Counted from the first letter of the stretch, positions 43,762 through 52,265 are shown. The stretch is DNA of 55,283 bases from Haloplasmatales bacterium 4B (GCA_003586005.1 NSKI01000014.1:1-55283), one strand, 5' to 3'. Made by a program: numbers and translations. Notes: generated by a model from the letters alone, not told the origin.

Positions 43762-44796
43762 ATGTTAAAACAATTAAAATCAATTTGTGAAATTGCGTTG
43801 AAGGACATTGAAGAGTGTCAAGAGATTAAGCAACTAAATGAGTTGCGAGTAAAGTATTTAGGCAAAAAAGGACCAATTCAAGAAGCAATGAAAATGATGA
43901 AAGATTTAGATACTGAGGCAAGAAAAGAGCTTGGATTAGTTTCTAACGAAACTAAATTTACGATATCTACAGCGATTGAAAATAAGCAAAAGGAGTTAGA
44001 AAACCTAGTAATAGAGGAACAATTAAAAAATGATTTTATTGACGTTACTTTACCATCAAGAAAAAGAGCTCTGGGACAAGCCCATTTGACTAATCAAATA
44101 ATTACAGAAATTGAAGATTTGTTTATTGGAATGGGATATTCGATAGCTGAAGGTCCAGAAATTGAAACTGATCATTATAATTTTGAGATGTTGAATTTAC
44201 CTAAGGGGCATCCAGCTCGTGATATGCAAGATTCTTTCTATATTACTGAAGAGTTATTACTTCGCACCCATACCTCTCCTGTTCAAGCAAGGACGATGTT
44301 AAAACAAGGTGGAAAAGGTCCTGTAAAGATAATATGTCCTGGGAAAGTTTATCGTCGTGATGACGATGATGCCACACATTCTCATCAATTTTTTCAAATT
44401 GAAGGTTTAGTTATTGATAAAAATATAACTATGTCTGATTTGAAAGGAACTTTAGAATATTTTGTGAAGAAAATTTTTGGAGAAAATAGAGAAATTCGCT
44501 TCCGCCCTTCGTTTTTTCCGTTTACAGAACCAAGTGTAGAAGTTGATGTAACATGTGCAAAATGTAGTGGTAGTGGATGTTCAATGTGTAAGAATAGTGG
44601 ATACATTGAAATACTTGGAGCAGGTATGGTACATCCAGACGTATTGAAGATGGGTGGATTTGATCCTGAAGTATACCAAGGATTTGCATTTGGAATGGGA
44701 CCTGAAAGGATAGCGATATTAAAATATGGAATAGATGATATTAGGCAATTTTACACAAACGATTTAAGGTTTAATAATCAATTTAACTTAAAATAA
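43762..44796 (+). CDS. pheS: Phenylalanyl-tRNA synthetase alpha subunit
   Basis: This is the catalytic subunit of the alpha2-beta2 class II synthetase. The 344 residues include the N-terminal coiled-coil arm that contacts tRNA and the catalytic core: [25 protein letters not shown] (motif 2 region), [37 protein letters not shown], and [14 protein letters not shown] (motif 3). Its [19 protein letters not shown] segment has the family's extra Cys set, here five Cys. It is controlled by the upstream Phe T-box and followed 17 bases later by pheT. Confidence 0.97.
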   Translation: MLKQLKSICEIALKDIEECQEIKQLNELRVKYLGKKGPIQEAMKMMKDLDTEARKELGLVSNETKFTISTAIENKQKELENLVIEEQLKNDFIDVTLPSRKRALGQAHLTNQIITEIEDLFIGMGYSIAEGPEIETDHYNFEMLNLPKGHPARDMQDSFYITEELLLRTHTSPVQARTMLKQGGKGPVKIICPGKVYRRDDDDATHSHQFFQIEGLVIDKNITMSDLKGTLEYFVKKIFGENREIRFRPSFFPFTEPSVEVDVTCAKCSGSGCSMCKNSGYIEILGAGMVHPDVLKMGGFDPEVYQGFAFGMGPERIAILKYGIDDIRQFYTNDLRFNNQFNLK

Positions 44797-44813
44797 TAAG
44801 GAGGTTAGAGTAA

Positions 44814-47222
44814 ATGTTATTACCTTTAAAATGGTTAAAAAGTTATGTAGATATTAGTGGAATTAGTGCAAATGATTTAGCTAAGAAAATTACTTTATCA
44901 GGAATAGAAGTTGAACGAGTATATCCTATGTCTAAAGCAACAAATTGCGTAATTGGACATGTATTGGAAAAAACAAAGCACCCACAAGCAGACAAATTAA
45001 GCGTTTGTCAGGTTGATTTAGGAAGTGAAGTTACACAAATAGTGTGTGGCGCTCAAAATGTAGACAAGGGTCAAAAAGTGGTTGTATCGAAGGTTGGTGC
45101 AACCTTACCTGGTGGAGTAAAAATTAAAAAAGCAAAATTACGTGGTGAAGAATCAAATGGAATGATCTGTTCATTAAAAGAATTAGGTATTGAAAATAAG
45201 TTTATACCTCAAGAATTTCAAAATGGAATTACAGTATTAGATGAAAAAGCTCCTGTTGGAGTAGATGCTATTGAATATTTAGGATTTAATGATACAATTT
45301 TAGAGCTGAGTTTGACACCTAATCGTTCTGATTGTTTGTCGATGTTGGGAATAGCTTATGAGGTATCTGCTATTATAGATAAAGATATAAATAAACCATA
45401 CGGTGAAAAAATTGCATATTCTATAAACCCAAATTTCAAAGTGAAAATTAATTCAGATGATTGCCCACTTTATTACGCGAAAACAATTAAAAATGTTAAA
45501 ATAAAAAGATCACCAGAGTGGTTACAAAGTGCCCTTATATCTTGTGGAATTCGTCCAATAAATAACGTTGTTGATGTAACAAATTATGTTATGCTTGAAT
45601 TAGGTCAACCGCTACATGCCTTTGATTTTAAAAAATTAAATAGCGATGAAATTATTGTAAGAAATGCGTTTAAAAATGAAACTATTGTAACATTAGATAA
45701 CATTAAAAGAGAATTATTACCCACTGATTTAGTTATCACAGATGGGAAAAAACCAATTGCGATAGCTGGAGTAATGGGAGGGCAAAATACTGAAATTGAT
45801 GAAAATACGTGCGATGTAGTTTTAGAAAGTGCAGTTTTTAACCCTTTAACAGTACGTAAAACTTATACAAGACTAGGTCTACGTAGCGAATCAAGTATTC
45901 GTTTTGAGAAAAAGGTTGATCCAGAAAGGACAATATATGCCTTAAATCGTGCTTGTCAATTATTAGTAGAATTAGTAGATGCTGAAATTGATGATAAATT
46001 ATCAGTAGAAAATAATATTAATGATAAAATTAATTCAATTGAGATTAAGTTAGAAAAGATTAACCGTGTTTTAGGAATAACTTTATCTGATGAAGATGTA
46101 TCTTTAGTTTTTAGAAAATTAAAATTTGATTATAAACTATCAAAAGGAACTTTTGTAGTTATAATTCCTTCTCGAAGACCAGATATTATGATAGCAGAAG
46201 ATTTAATTGAAGAAATTATAAGAATCTATGGTTATGATAAATTAAATAAAACACTGCCTCAAACAAATACCGTCGCCTCACTTTCAGAAAATCAACTAAA
46301 AATCCGTAAAATAAAAAGTGTGTTATTAGCTCAAGGTTTAAATGAAGTAATGACCTATTCTTTAACAAATCCGAAATATTTTAATCGTTTTTCACACCAT
46401 GAAGTAAATAGTTTATTACCAGTTAAATTGTCAATGCCAATAAGTGAAGAAAGGTCTTTTATGAGACCGGGATTAATCCATAGCTTAGTTGAGGTTATGA
46501 GTTATAATAATGCTCGCAAAAATAACAATGTGTTTTTATTTGAATTAGGAAAAAGGTATTATTTAAATCAAGGTGAACCATGTGAGAATATGGTTTTAGC
46601 TGGTGCATGCTCTGGTGTAATAGTTGAAAATAAATGGCAAAAGAAAAAAGAAGTTTGTGATTTCTATTATGTTAAAGCTATTATAGAACAAGTTTTTGAA
46701 AAAATGAGTTTAGATAAACAAATTTCTTTTGCACAAGCAGATAAGTCTGTTGGAGCTGATTTTCATCCAAGTAGGTCGGCATATATTCTTTATAAGAATA
46801 AAGAAATTGGAATTATTGGCCAAATTCATCCAAATAGCCAAAGAGAATATGATATTAATGAAACATATGTTTTTGAAATTATTTTAGACCAAGTATTAGA
46901 TGCAAAATTGGAAGAAAATAAATTCAAAGCAATTTCAAAGTATCCAACTGTTACTAGAGATATAGCTATTGTTGTTGATAAAGATATTACTGTAAGTACA
47001 TTGAGTCAAGCTATAGCAAGTAAGGGTGGGAGAAATTTAAAATCTGTACAAGTATTTGATGTTTACAATGGTAAAAATGTTGATAAAGGGAAAAAATCAA
47101 TAGCGTTTTCATTAATGTTTGAGAATGTTGAAAGAACATTAACTGATAATGATGTAAATAAGATATATGATAAAGTTGTTAAGCATCTAGAGGATAGTTT
47201 TAATGCGATTTTGCGCAAATAA
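44814..47222 (+). CDS. pheT: Phenylalanyl-tRNA synthetase beta subunit
   Basis: The 802-residue subunit of the Phe enzyme has the expected domain order. An N-terminal tRNA-binding OB fold (VIGHVLEKTKHPQADKLSVC) comes first, then the B3/B4 editing domain (RPINNVVDVTNYVMLELGQP, GVMGG). Next are B5 (RRPDIMIAEDLIEEIIRIYG), the catalytic-like fold (FMRPGLIHSLVEVMSYN, FELGKRY), and the C-terminal FDX-ACB anticodon-binding domain (KYPTVTRDIAIVVDKDI). SD AAGGAGG precedes the ATG. The length and all domains are normal. Confidence 0.97.
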   Translation: MLLPLKWLKSYVDISGISANDLAKKITLSGIEVERVYPMSKATNCVIGHVLEKTKHPQADKLSVCQVDLGSEVTQIVCGAQNVDKGQKVVVSKVGATLPGGVKIKKAKLRGEESNGMICSLKELGIENKFIPQEFQNGITVLDEKAPVGVDAIEYLGFNDTILELSLTPNRSDCLSMLGIAYEVSAIIDKDINKPYGEKIAYSINPNFKVKINSDDCPLYYAKTIKNVKIKRSPEWLQSALISCGIRPINNVVDVTNYVMLELGQPLHAFDFKKLNSDEIIVRNAFKNETIVTLDNIKRELLPTDLVITDGKKPIAIAGVMGGQNTEIDENTCDVVLESAVFNPLTVRKTYTRLGLRSESSIRFEKKVDPERTIYALNRACQLLVELVDAEIDDKLSVENNINDKINSIEIKLEKINRVLGITLSDEDVSLVFRKLKFDYKLSKGTFVVIIPSRRPDIMIAEDLIEEIIRIYGYDKLNKTLPQTNTVASLSENQLKIRKIKSVLLAQGLNEVMTYSLTNPKYFNRFSHHEVNSLLPVKLSMPISEERSFMRPGLIHSLVEVMSYNNARKNNNVFLFELGKRYYLNQGEPCENMVLAGACSGVIVENKWQKKKEVCDFYYVKAIIEQVFEKMSLDKQISFAQADKSVGADFHPSRSAYILYKNKEIGIIGQIHPNSQREYDINETYVFEIILDQVLDAKLEENKFKAISKYPTVTRDIAIVVDKDITVSTLSQAIASKGGRNLKSVQVFDVYNGKNVDKGKKSIAFSLMFENVERTLTDNDVNKIYDKVVKHLEDSFNAILRK

Positions 47223-47236
47223 TTATTAATAAATTT

Positions 47237-47284
47237 AAAAAACTCATATAAAATGAGCTATTGCTCTGAAATATGAGTTTTTTT
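47237..47284 (+). terminator. Terminator of pheST
   Basis: AAAAAACTCATAT (47237-47249) pairs with ATATGAGTTTTTT (47271-47283), with an inner GAGC/GCTC hairpin and a trailing T-run. Confidence 0.85.
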
Positions 47285-47339
47285 ATTGGGAGTTAATCGA
47301 AAAATGACGACAAACTAAACACTATAAATATCATATAAG

Positions 47340-47353
47340 TCAATCTTTATTGA
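47340..47353 (+). promoter_or_regulatory. Small inverted repeat upstream of the regulator gene
   Basis: TCAAT (47340-47344) and ATTGA (47349-47353) flank CTTT about 90 bases before the RRNPP-like regulator. It is a possible operator or a chance AT-rich palindrome. Confidence 0.25.
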
Positions 47354-47438
47354 TTATAATAAGTAAACAATTTGCACAAATAAAAAATATATAGTTACTA
47401 TTATATTATTTGATAAAATAAAAGAGGGTGAGAAGTTC

Positions 47439-48419
47439 ATGAACGAAAAATTATCAGAAAAGGTGGTTTTATATAGAATAAATAATAATGACAAAAATGA
47501 GATCAATGAACCAATAGGAACTTATATAAAACGTGAAAGAGTAGCTCAAGGATTAAATCAAGATTTTGTTTGTAAAGATATATGTTCTATATCATATTAC
47601 AGTAGAATTGAAAATAATGTTATTCAACCATCTAGTGAATATATTGAAAAAATATACAAGAAGTTAAATAAGCCTATACCAAAGTTTTCATCTAGTAAGG
47701 TAGATAAAGAATTAATAAATAATTTTCTTTTAGCTATTGAATACAGAAACAAAAATCTGATTGAAATGGAATTTGAGAAAATAAAGAATAATCAAAATAT
47801 AAATAATACATTATACCATTTTATCTATCACTCATTTCATAAAAATACTGATAAACTTGAACATTATATTAAGATACTACATAAACAACAAGCTAATTTT
47901 GATGATGATGAATTAGTTATTTATCTTGAAAATTTGTCTAGCTATTATATACAAATATGTGATTATATTGAATCAGAAAAATATTTATCTTTAATTTTAT
48001 TATTATTAAAATCAAAAAATTACAAAAAACCAATGGTTTTATATAAGTATGCTTGGGTACTTGGGAAATTAAATGATGATTTGAAATGTATTTATTATGC
48101 TGAAGAAGCAGATAAATTATTTGTTGAAAATCAAAATATTTATCGTTCTGTGCAATGTAAATTGTTAATCGCAATTAAAATGAGTAATAAGTTCCCAAAT
48201 AAGGCAATAAAAATATATGAAAATATAATTAAAATATCAATTCTATGCGGAATTGATGATGTTCAAAAAATTAGCCAATTTAATCTAGCTATATTGTATA
48301 AAAAATGTAGCTGTATCAAAGAAGCCGAAATTAATTTTCGTAAATTAATAAAAATTTATAATAACGATTTACCATTTATGAGTAATGTATATATAGAATT
48401 TATTGATAAATTATTTTAA
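47439..48419 (+). CDS. XRE-TPR regulator, RRNPP (NprR/PlcR-like) quorum-sensing type, possibly truncated
   Basis: The 326-residue frame has an XRE helix-turn-helix at about residues 27-78 (IGTYIKRERVAQGLNQDF, DICSISYYSRIENN). Degenerate TPR-like helices follow to the end (YLENLSSYYIQICDYIESEKYL, ISQFNLAILYKKCSCIKEAEINF). This is the layout of RRNPP regulators, which bind a re-imported peptide in the TPR groove. A secreted-peptide gene follows, as for PlcR-PapR and NprR-NprX. After the TAA at 48417 the same frame continues (second stop at 48456) to a TGA overlapping the peptide ATG. An ancestral protein of about 436 residues, closer to NprR size, is therefore likely. The 326-residue form may be functional or damaged. 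SD GAGGGTGA precedes the start. Confidence 0.75.
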   Translation: MNEKLSEKVVLYRINNNDKNEINEPIGTYIKRERVAQGLNQDFVCKDICSISYYSRIENNVIQPSSEYIEKIYKKLNKPIPKFSSSKVDKELINNFLLAIEYRNKNLIEMEFEKIKNNQNINNTLYHFIYHSFHKNTDKLEHYIKILHKQQANFDDDELVIYLENLSSYYIQICDYIESEKYLSLILLLLKSKNYKKPMVLYKYAWVLGKLNDDLKCIYYAEEADKLFVENQNIYRSVQCKLLIAIKMSNKFPNKAIKIYENIIKISILCGIDDVQKISQFNLAILYKKCSCIKEAEINFRKLIKIYNNDLPFMSNVYIEFIDKLF

Positions 48420-48458
48420 CAAATGAATTCAAAAGAAGAAAAGCAACAGATAAACTGA

Positions 48459-48749
48459 TTAAAAAATATTAATATAAGATCAGAAAAACATAGATTTTAT
48501 ATTAAATATTTTTCTATTAAGTTTATAAAAGATGAATTAAGTACACAAATTTCATTTTATAAACATGAATTTATTCCCTATTCTATGAAGACTAAAAATA
48601 AAGATATGCAAATTAGAATTAGGAAAGAATATGTTGAATTATTGGAAAAAAATTGTAATTATGAAGATTGTGTAAATGAATATAAAAACTTATTGTTATT
48701 AATTGATGAGAGAAGCAAGAATATTTCATCATATAAGGAGGAAAAATGA
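48459..48749 (+). pseudogene. In-frame 3' continuation of the regulator beyond two stops
   Basis: In the regulator's own frame, 96 open codons run from after TGA 48456-48458 to TGA 48747-48749. The encoded chain is helical and charged (SEKHRFYIKYFSIKFIKDEL, RKEYVELLEKNCNYEDC, NEYKNLLLLIDERSK), as expected for further TPR helices. It has no SD or start of its own, and its stop overlaps the ATG of the peptide gene by four bases (ATGA). This fits a C-terminal TPR segment cut off by nonsense mutations, or one reached by read-through. Confidence 0.6.
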
Positions 48750-48874
48750 AAAAAATTGTTATTTTTTTACTAGTTTGTTTTTTATTTGTAAGTATTAAAC
48801 CAGCTATAGAAAATATTGAAATTGTTGGTGAGAAATATCCAGATCCAAATTCAGTTAGTAGTGATTATTTATAA
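48746..48874 (+). CDS. Putative secreted signalling-peptide precursor (PapR/NprX/Phr-like)
   Basis: The 42-residue precursor begins MKKIVIFLLVCFLFVSIKPA, a signal-peptide-like stretch, followed by a 22-residue polar propeptide (IENIEIVGEKYPDPNSVSSD, then YL). A strong SD, AAGGAGG (48735-48741), lies five bases before the ATG. Precursors of PapR, NprX and Phr peptides have the same size and layout, with a mature 5-8-residue peptide cut from the C-terminal part; here this could be the region NSVSSDYL. The gene directly follows an RRNPP-like regulator and overlaps that frame's final stop. It is new as far as I can tell; no homologue was searched. Confidence 0.7.
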   Translation: MKKIVIFLLVCFLFVSIKPAIENIEIVGEKYPDPNSVSSDYL

Positions 48875-48947
48875 AAATAATTAACTTGTACATAATTTGA
48901 CATAATGTATATCTTTTATGTGGTATTCTTCATAAGAGGTGTTAATT

Positions 48948-49157
48948 ATGGTAAAGTTAAGAATAATATATAATTATGAAAAGAAAATTTGGGAATTGTT
49001 TCATGAGGATTTAATTGAAAGAATTGCGTGTAATCATAATGTTTATAATTTAATAGTTAGTGCTAATACTATCGCAAAATTAATTAAACCAGCACAAATA
49101 GTTTTTGTGCCTCAAAATTTATTGAAAGAAATTGTGATTAACGAATATATTGAATAA
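48948..49157 (+). CDS. Small protein of unknown function
   Basis: I do not recognise this 69-residue protein (MVKLRIIYNYEKKIWELFHE, then HNVYNLIVSANTIAKLIKPA, ending EIVINEYIE). It has no signal peptide or membrane helix and looks mixed alpha/beta. AGAGGTG gives a good ribosome site for ATG 48948, and a terminator follows closely, so expression is likely. A TTGACA at 48897-48902 has no well-spaced -10. It could belong with the quorum-sensing pair upstream or be unrelated. Confidence 0.6.
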   Translation: MVKLRIIYNYEKKIWELFHEDLIERIACNHNVYNLIVSANTIAKLIKPAQIVFVPQNLLKEIVINEYIE

Positions 49158-49160
49158 ATA

Positions 49161-49190
49161 AATAGAGGAATATTTTATTCCTCTATTTTT
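49161..49190 (+). terminator. Terminator after the small gene
   Basis: AATAGAGGAAT (49161-49171) pairs with ATTCCTCTATT (49177-49187), followed by a T-run. Confidence 0.88.
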
Positions 49191-49306
49191 CTTGATGGTT
49201 ATATAAATTGCTTTTTGATAGGTTTTAATGTAAACTTAATATTAGAGAAAAGTAAGTATTTAATTCTATAATCTTGATGATAATATAATATGAAAGAGTT
49301 GATTTA

Positions 49307-49564
49307 ATGTTTGAATATACTAAAAATAATTTAAATTTAATAATTGATGAAGTAAAAGTTGGTTATATTTTATATGATGAAAAAGATAATTTTTTTGCAG
49401 CTACTCATATTTATCTCAACAAAGAAGAACGTGGGAAAGGTTATTCAAGTTTATTAATTGAGGAATTTGTTGAATTTGCGAAGAAAAAAAACAAAAAAAT
49501 TTATCCTACTTGTCCTGTAATTAAACGTTACTTAGAATCAACTTATCCTGAATTAGCTAAATAA
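49307..49564 (+). CDS. Short GNAT-like N-acetyltransferase (YjdJ type)
   Basis: The 85-residue protein resembles the minimal GNAT-like family (PF14542-type). It has a beta strand pair (VGYILYDEKDNFFAATHIYL) leading to the acetyl-CoA loop-like KEERGKGYSSLLIEEFVEFAKKK, then IYPTCPVIKRYLE. The RGKGYSSLL loop stands for the RGxGxxLL motif. It lacks the longer GNAT half, normal for this family; the substrate is unknown. It lies 10 bases upstream of the rRNA methyltransferase gene and probably shares a transcript. Confidence 0.75.
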   Translation: MFEYTKNNLNLIIDEVKVGYILYDEKDNFFAATHIYLNKEERGKGYSSLLIEEFVEFAKKKNKKIYPTCPVIKRYLESTYPELAK

Positions 49565-49574
49565 TGGTGCAATA

Positions 49575-50309
49575 ATGAATATAACTTCATTAAATAATAA
49601 TAGAGTTAAATACTACACAAAATTACTTAATAGTAAGAAGGAAAGAGATAAAGAAAAGCTTTTTATTGTTGAGGGTGATCACTTAGTTGAAGAAGCAATG
49701 AAGGAAAATGTGGTGAAAGAATTGCTTATTTCTGATTTAAGTTATGATCACTATAAAGATGTAGATAAAATTTTTGTTTCTCAAGAAGTTATGAAAAAGA
49801 TTTGTGATACGATTACACCACAAGGCATTATTGCTTTATGTTCACAAAAAGAAATGTATGATTTGACCACATTAAATCGATTATTGTTGTTAGATAATAT
49901 TCAAGACCCAGGAAATTTGGGTACTATAATTCGCTCAGCTGATGCCTTTAATTTTGATGGAATTGTTTTGAGTGAGAATACCGTCGATTTATATAATCCA
50001 AAGGTGGTTCGTTCAACCCAAGGTGCAATCTTTAGAGTTAAGGTTATAAAAACTAATTTATTACAATATATCAATAAATTAATTGCTAAAGGAGTTTTAG
50101 TTTATGGCACATCTCTAAACGGGAAAAATTTAAATGCCATATTACCTAGTGATAATATGGCATTTATTATGGGGAATGAAGGCAATGGAGTGTCAGAAGC
50201 GTTAATGAATATCGCTAATGATAATATCTTTATTGAAATGAATGGCAATAGTGAATCATTAAATGTTGCGGTTGCTTCTTCAATAATAATGTATAATTTT
50301 AGAAAATAG
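49575..50309 (+). CDS. TrmH/SpoU-family RNA 2'-O-methyltransferase (YsgA type)
   Basis: The 244-residue SPOUT enzyme has an N-terminal substrate-binding domain (YYTKLLNSKKERDKEKLFIV). The knotted SAM domain shows LLLDNIQDPGNLGTIIRSAD (motif 1 with the catalytic Arg), AFIMGNEGNGVS (motif 2) and SESLNVAVASSIIMY (motif 3). Members methylate ribose in rRNA or tRNA; the target nucleotide cannot be fixed here. In Bacillus the similar ysgA lies near pheST, which is also the case here. Confidence 0.9.
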   Translation: MNITSLNNNRVKYYTKLLNSKKERDKEKLFIVEGDHLVEEAMKENVVKELLISDLSYDHYKDVDKIFVSQEVMKKICDTITPQGIIALCSQKEMYDLTTLNRLLLLDNIQDPGNLGTIIRSADAFNFDGIVLSENTVDLYNPKVVRSTQGAIFRVKVIKTNLLQYINKLIAKGVLVYGTSLNGKNLNAILPSDNMAFIMGNEGNGVSEALMNIANDNIFIEMNGNSESLNVAVASSIIMYNFRK

Positions 50310-50320
50310 TTTATTTTTTA

Positions 50321-50349
50321 TTGAATATTTTTTTTATATGTGGTAAAAT
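50321..50349 (+). promoter_or_regulatory. Promoter of the rimP-nusA-infB operon
   Basis: TTGAAT (50321-50326), 17 bases, TAAAAT (50344-50349), with a start expected near 50356. A terminator-like hairpin lies downstream of it in the leader. Confidence 0.6.
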
Positions 50350-50372
50350 TATAAATGCAAAAAAGAGACATT

Positions 50373-50405
50373 AAAGAGTGGGCAGTCCCCCACTCTTTTA
50401 TCTTT
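50373..50405 (+). promoter_or_regulatory. Terminator-like hairpin in the rimP leader (possible attenuator)
   Basis: AAAGAGTGGG (50373-50382) pairs with CCCACTCTTT (50389-50398), then TATCTTT. Because it lies after the predicted promoter and before rimP, it would act inside the operon leader. Similar hairpins ahead of rimP are, as I recall, common in Bacilli. Autocontrol by NusA, encoded in the operon, is a reasonable inference. It could instead terminate the upstream methyltransferase transcript. Confidence 0.6.
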
Positions 50406-50427
50406 AGAAATCGAGGTGTTTTTAAAA

Positions 50428-50895
50428 GTGTCAACTGTGTTAGATACATGTGTTAAAATAGGACAACCAATCATTGAGGATATGGGTTATTCTTTAGTTG
50501 ATGTTGAGTATACTAAAGAGGGGAGAATTTATGTTTTACGATATCTTGTTGATTCTCAAAATGGTATTGATATTGAGGAGTGTGCTCTGATTAGTGAAAA
50601 AATTAGTATTGAACTAGATAAACAAGACCCTATTGAAGATGAATATGTTTTAGAAATCTCTTCTCCAGGTGCAGAAAGAACATTGAAAACAAAAGATGAT
50701 ATTCAAAATGCATTAAATAAATATGTAAATATAAAATTATATGCACCTATTAATAAAACTAAGGAATATGTTGGTGACTTAATAGCGTTTGATGGTAATG
50801 TTTTAACTCTAAGATATATTGTAAAGACAGTAGAAAAAACAATTGATATTAATTATGATCAAATTTCCAAAATTCGTCTTGCTATTAAATTTTAA
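50428..50895 (+). CDS. rimP: Ribosome maturation factor RimP
   Basis: The 155-residue protein is needed for 30S maturation. Its two domains are visible: IIEDMGYSLVDVEYTKEGR and IDIEECALISEKIS, then YVLEISSPGAERTLK (family signature) and the Sm-like C-terminal barrel (NKYVNIKLYAPIN ... KIRLAIKF). GTG 50428, nine bases after GAGGTG, is chosen; an earlier in-frame GTG overlaps the SD. It is the first gene of the operon running to rbfA. Confidence 0.93.
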   Translation: MSTVLDTCVKIGQPIIEDMGYSLVDVEYTKEGRIYVLRYLVDSQNGIDIEECALISEKISIELDKQDPIEDEYVLEISSPGAERTLKTKDDIQNALNKYVNIKLYAPINKTKEYVGDLIAFDGNVLTLRYIVKTVEKTIDINYDQISKIRLAIKF

Positions 50896-50909
50896 GGAGG
50901 GCCAGAGAA

Positions 50910-51971
50910 GTGATTAGCAAAAAGTTTTTTGAAGCACTTAGTGACATCGAAAAGGAAAAAGGTATTCCTAAAGAAGTTATCATAGATGCTTTTGAACAAG
51001 GTATTATTTCAGCATATCGTAAAAATTATGGGAAAGAAACCGCTAATGTTCGAATTGATATTAAAGAAAAAACAAATAAAATTATTGTTTATGGAATTAA
51101 AAATGTTGTAGAAGAAGTAACAAATCATGCTAATGAGATATCTTTAGAGGATGCATTAAAAGTTAATAAAAATTATAAATTAGGTGATTCGGTTGAAATA
51201 GAAGTAACACCTAAAAATTTTGGTAGAATTGCGATTCAATCAGCTAAACAACGAGTTCAACAAGTTGTTATTGAAGCTGAACGTGAGATTATTTATAATC
51301 GTTTTGCTGATAGAGAACTTGATTTAATAACAGGTTTAATGAACAGACGTGACGAAAAAAATATTTACATAAATCTAGACCGAGTTGATGGAATTTTACC
51401 AATAAAAGAATTATTGCCTAATGAAGAATTTGTTCCTAATGAAAGAATAAAGGTTATAATAAGTAAAATTGAAAAAACAACTAAAGGTCCTATTATCTTC
51501 CTGTCAAGAACAAGTCCAATTTTAATTAAACGTTTATTTGAGTTAGAAGTGCCTGAAATATATGATGGAGTAGTCGAAATTAAGGCAGTTGCTAGAGATG
51601 CTGGTGATCGTTCAAAAGTACTTATACATTCAAAAGATGAAAATGTAGATCCAATTGGTGCATGTATTGGGCCGAATCAATCAAGAATTAATAATATAAT
51701 TAGGGAGATTAAAGGTGAGAAAATTGATTTAGCACTTTATAGTAGTGACCCGGAAGTACTAATCAAGAATGCATTAGCTCCTGCTAAAGTGATTGCGGTA
51801 AAAATTATCGATGATCATAACAAACAATCACAAGTTATTGTTCCTGATGATCAGTTGTCATTAGCTATTGGTAGAAAAGGACAAAATGCTCGATTAGCTC
51901 ATCAATTAACAGGTTGGAAAATTGATATTAAATCTGAAAAAGATGCGCAAAATCTTGACATTGAATATTAA
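50910..51971 (+). CDS. nusA: Transcription termination/antitermination factor NusA
   Basis: The 353-residue protein binds RNA polymerase and RNA and modulates pausing and termination. The N-terminal domain shows IPKEVIIDAFEQGIISAYRKNY. The S1 domain follows (GIKNVVEEV ... ISLEDALKVNKNYKLGDSVE). KH1/KH2 show VDPIGACIGPNQSRI and LSLAIGRKGQNARLAHQLTG. It lacks the acidic C-terminal repeats of proteobacterial NusA, as usual in Firmicutes. GTG start behind AAGGAGG. Confidence 0.96.
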   Translation: MISKKFFEALSDIEKEKGIPKEVIIDAFEQGIISAYRKNYGKETANVRIDIKEKTNKIIVYGIKNVVEEVTNHANEISLEDALKVNKNYKLGDSVEIEVTPKNFGRIAIQSAKQRVQQVVIEAEREIIYNRFADRELDLITGLMNRRDEKNIYINLDRVDGILPIKELLPNEEFVPNERIKVIISKIEKTTKGPIIFLSRTSPILIKRLFELEVPEIYDGVVEIKAVARDAGDRSKVLIHSKDENVDPIGACIGPNQSRINNIIREIKGEKIDLALYSSDPEVLIKNALAPAKVIAVKIIDDHNKQSQVIVPDDQLSLAIGRKGQNARLAHQLTGWKIDIKSEKDAQNLDIEY

Positions 51972-51992
51972 TTTTAAAATTAGGTGAAAGTG

Positions 51993-52265
51993 ATGAAACA
52001 AAAGAAAATCCCATTGAGAAAATGTGTAGTTACTAATGAGCAATTTCCTAAGAAAGAATTAATTAGAATTGTTAAGACAAGTGATAACGAAGTCTTTGTT
52101 GACCCAACAGGAAAGAAAAATGGTCGAGGAGCATATATTCAACTTAAAAAAGATATAATAGATAAAGCTAAAAAGACGAAAATATTAAATAAACGTCTAG
52201 AAATAGATTTACCTGAGAATATTTATGATGATTTGTATTCATTATTAAATATAGGTGAAAAATAA
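51993..52265 (+). CDS. rnpM: YlxR/RnpM-family nucleic-acid-binding protein
   Basis: The 90-residue protein belongs to the YlxR family, recently named RnpM because it binds RNase P RNA and modulates it. Seen are IPLRKCVVTNEQFPKKELIRIV, FVDPTGKKNGRGAYIQL and the helical tail. ATG 51993 behind TAGGTGAAAG is preferred over two in-frame GTG codons inside the SD. Its stop overlaps the next start by one base. The nusA-ylxR-ylxQ-infB order is conserved in Bacilli. Confidence 0.93.
   Translation: MKQKKIPLRKCVVTNEQFPKKELIRIVKTSDNEVFVDPTGKKNGRGAYIQLKKDIIDKAKKTKILNKRLEIDLPENIYDDLYSLLNIGEK

Noticed and set aside
48456-48458. TGA in the regulator continuation as a selenocysteine codon
   Set aside because: No SECIS-like hairpin was noticed, the family is not a selenoprotein family, and a TAA precedes it.
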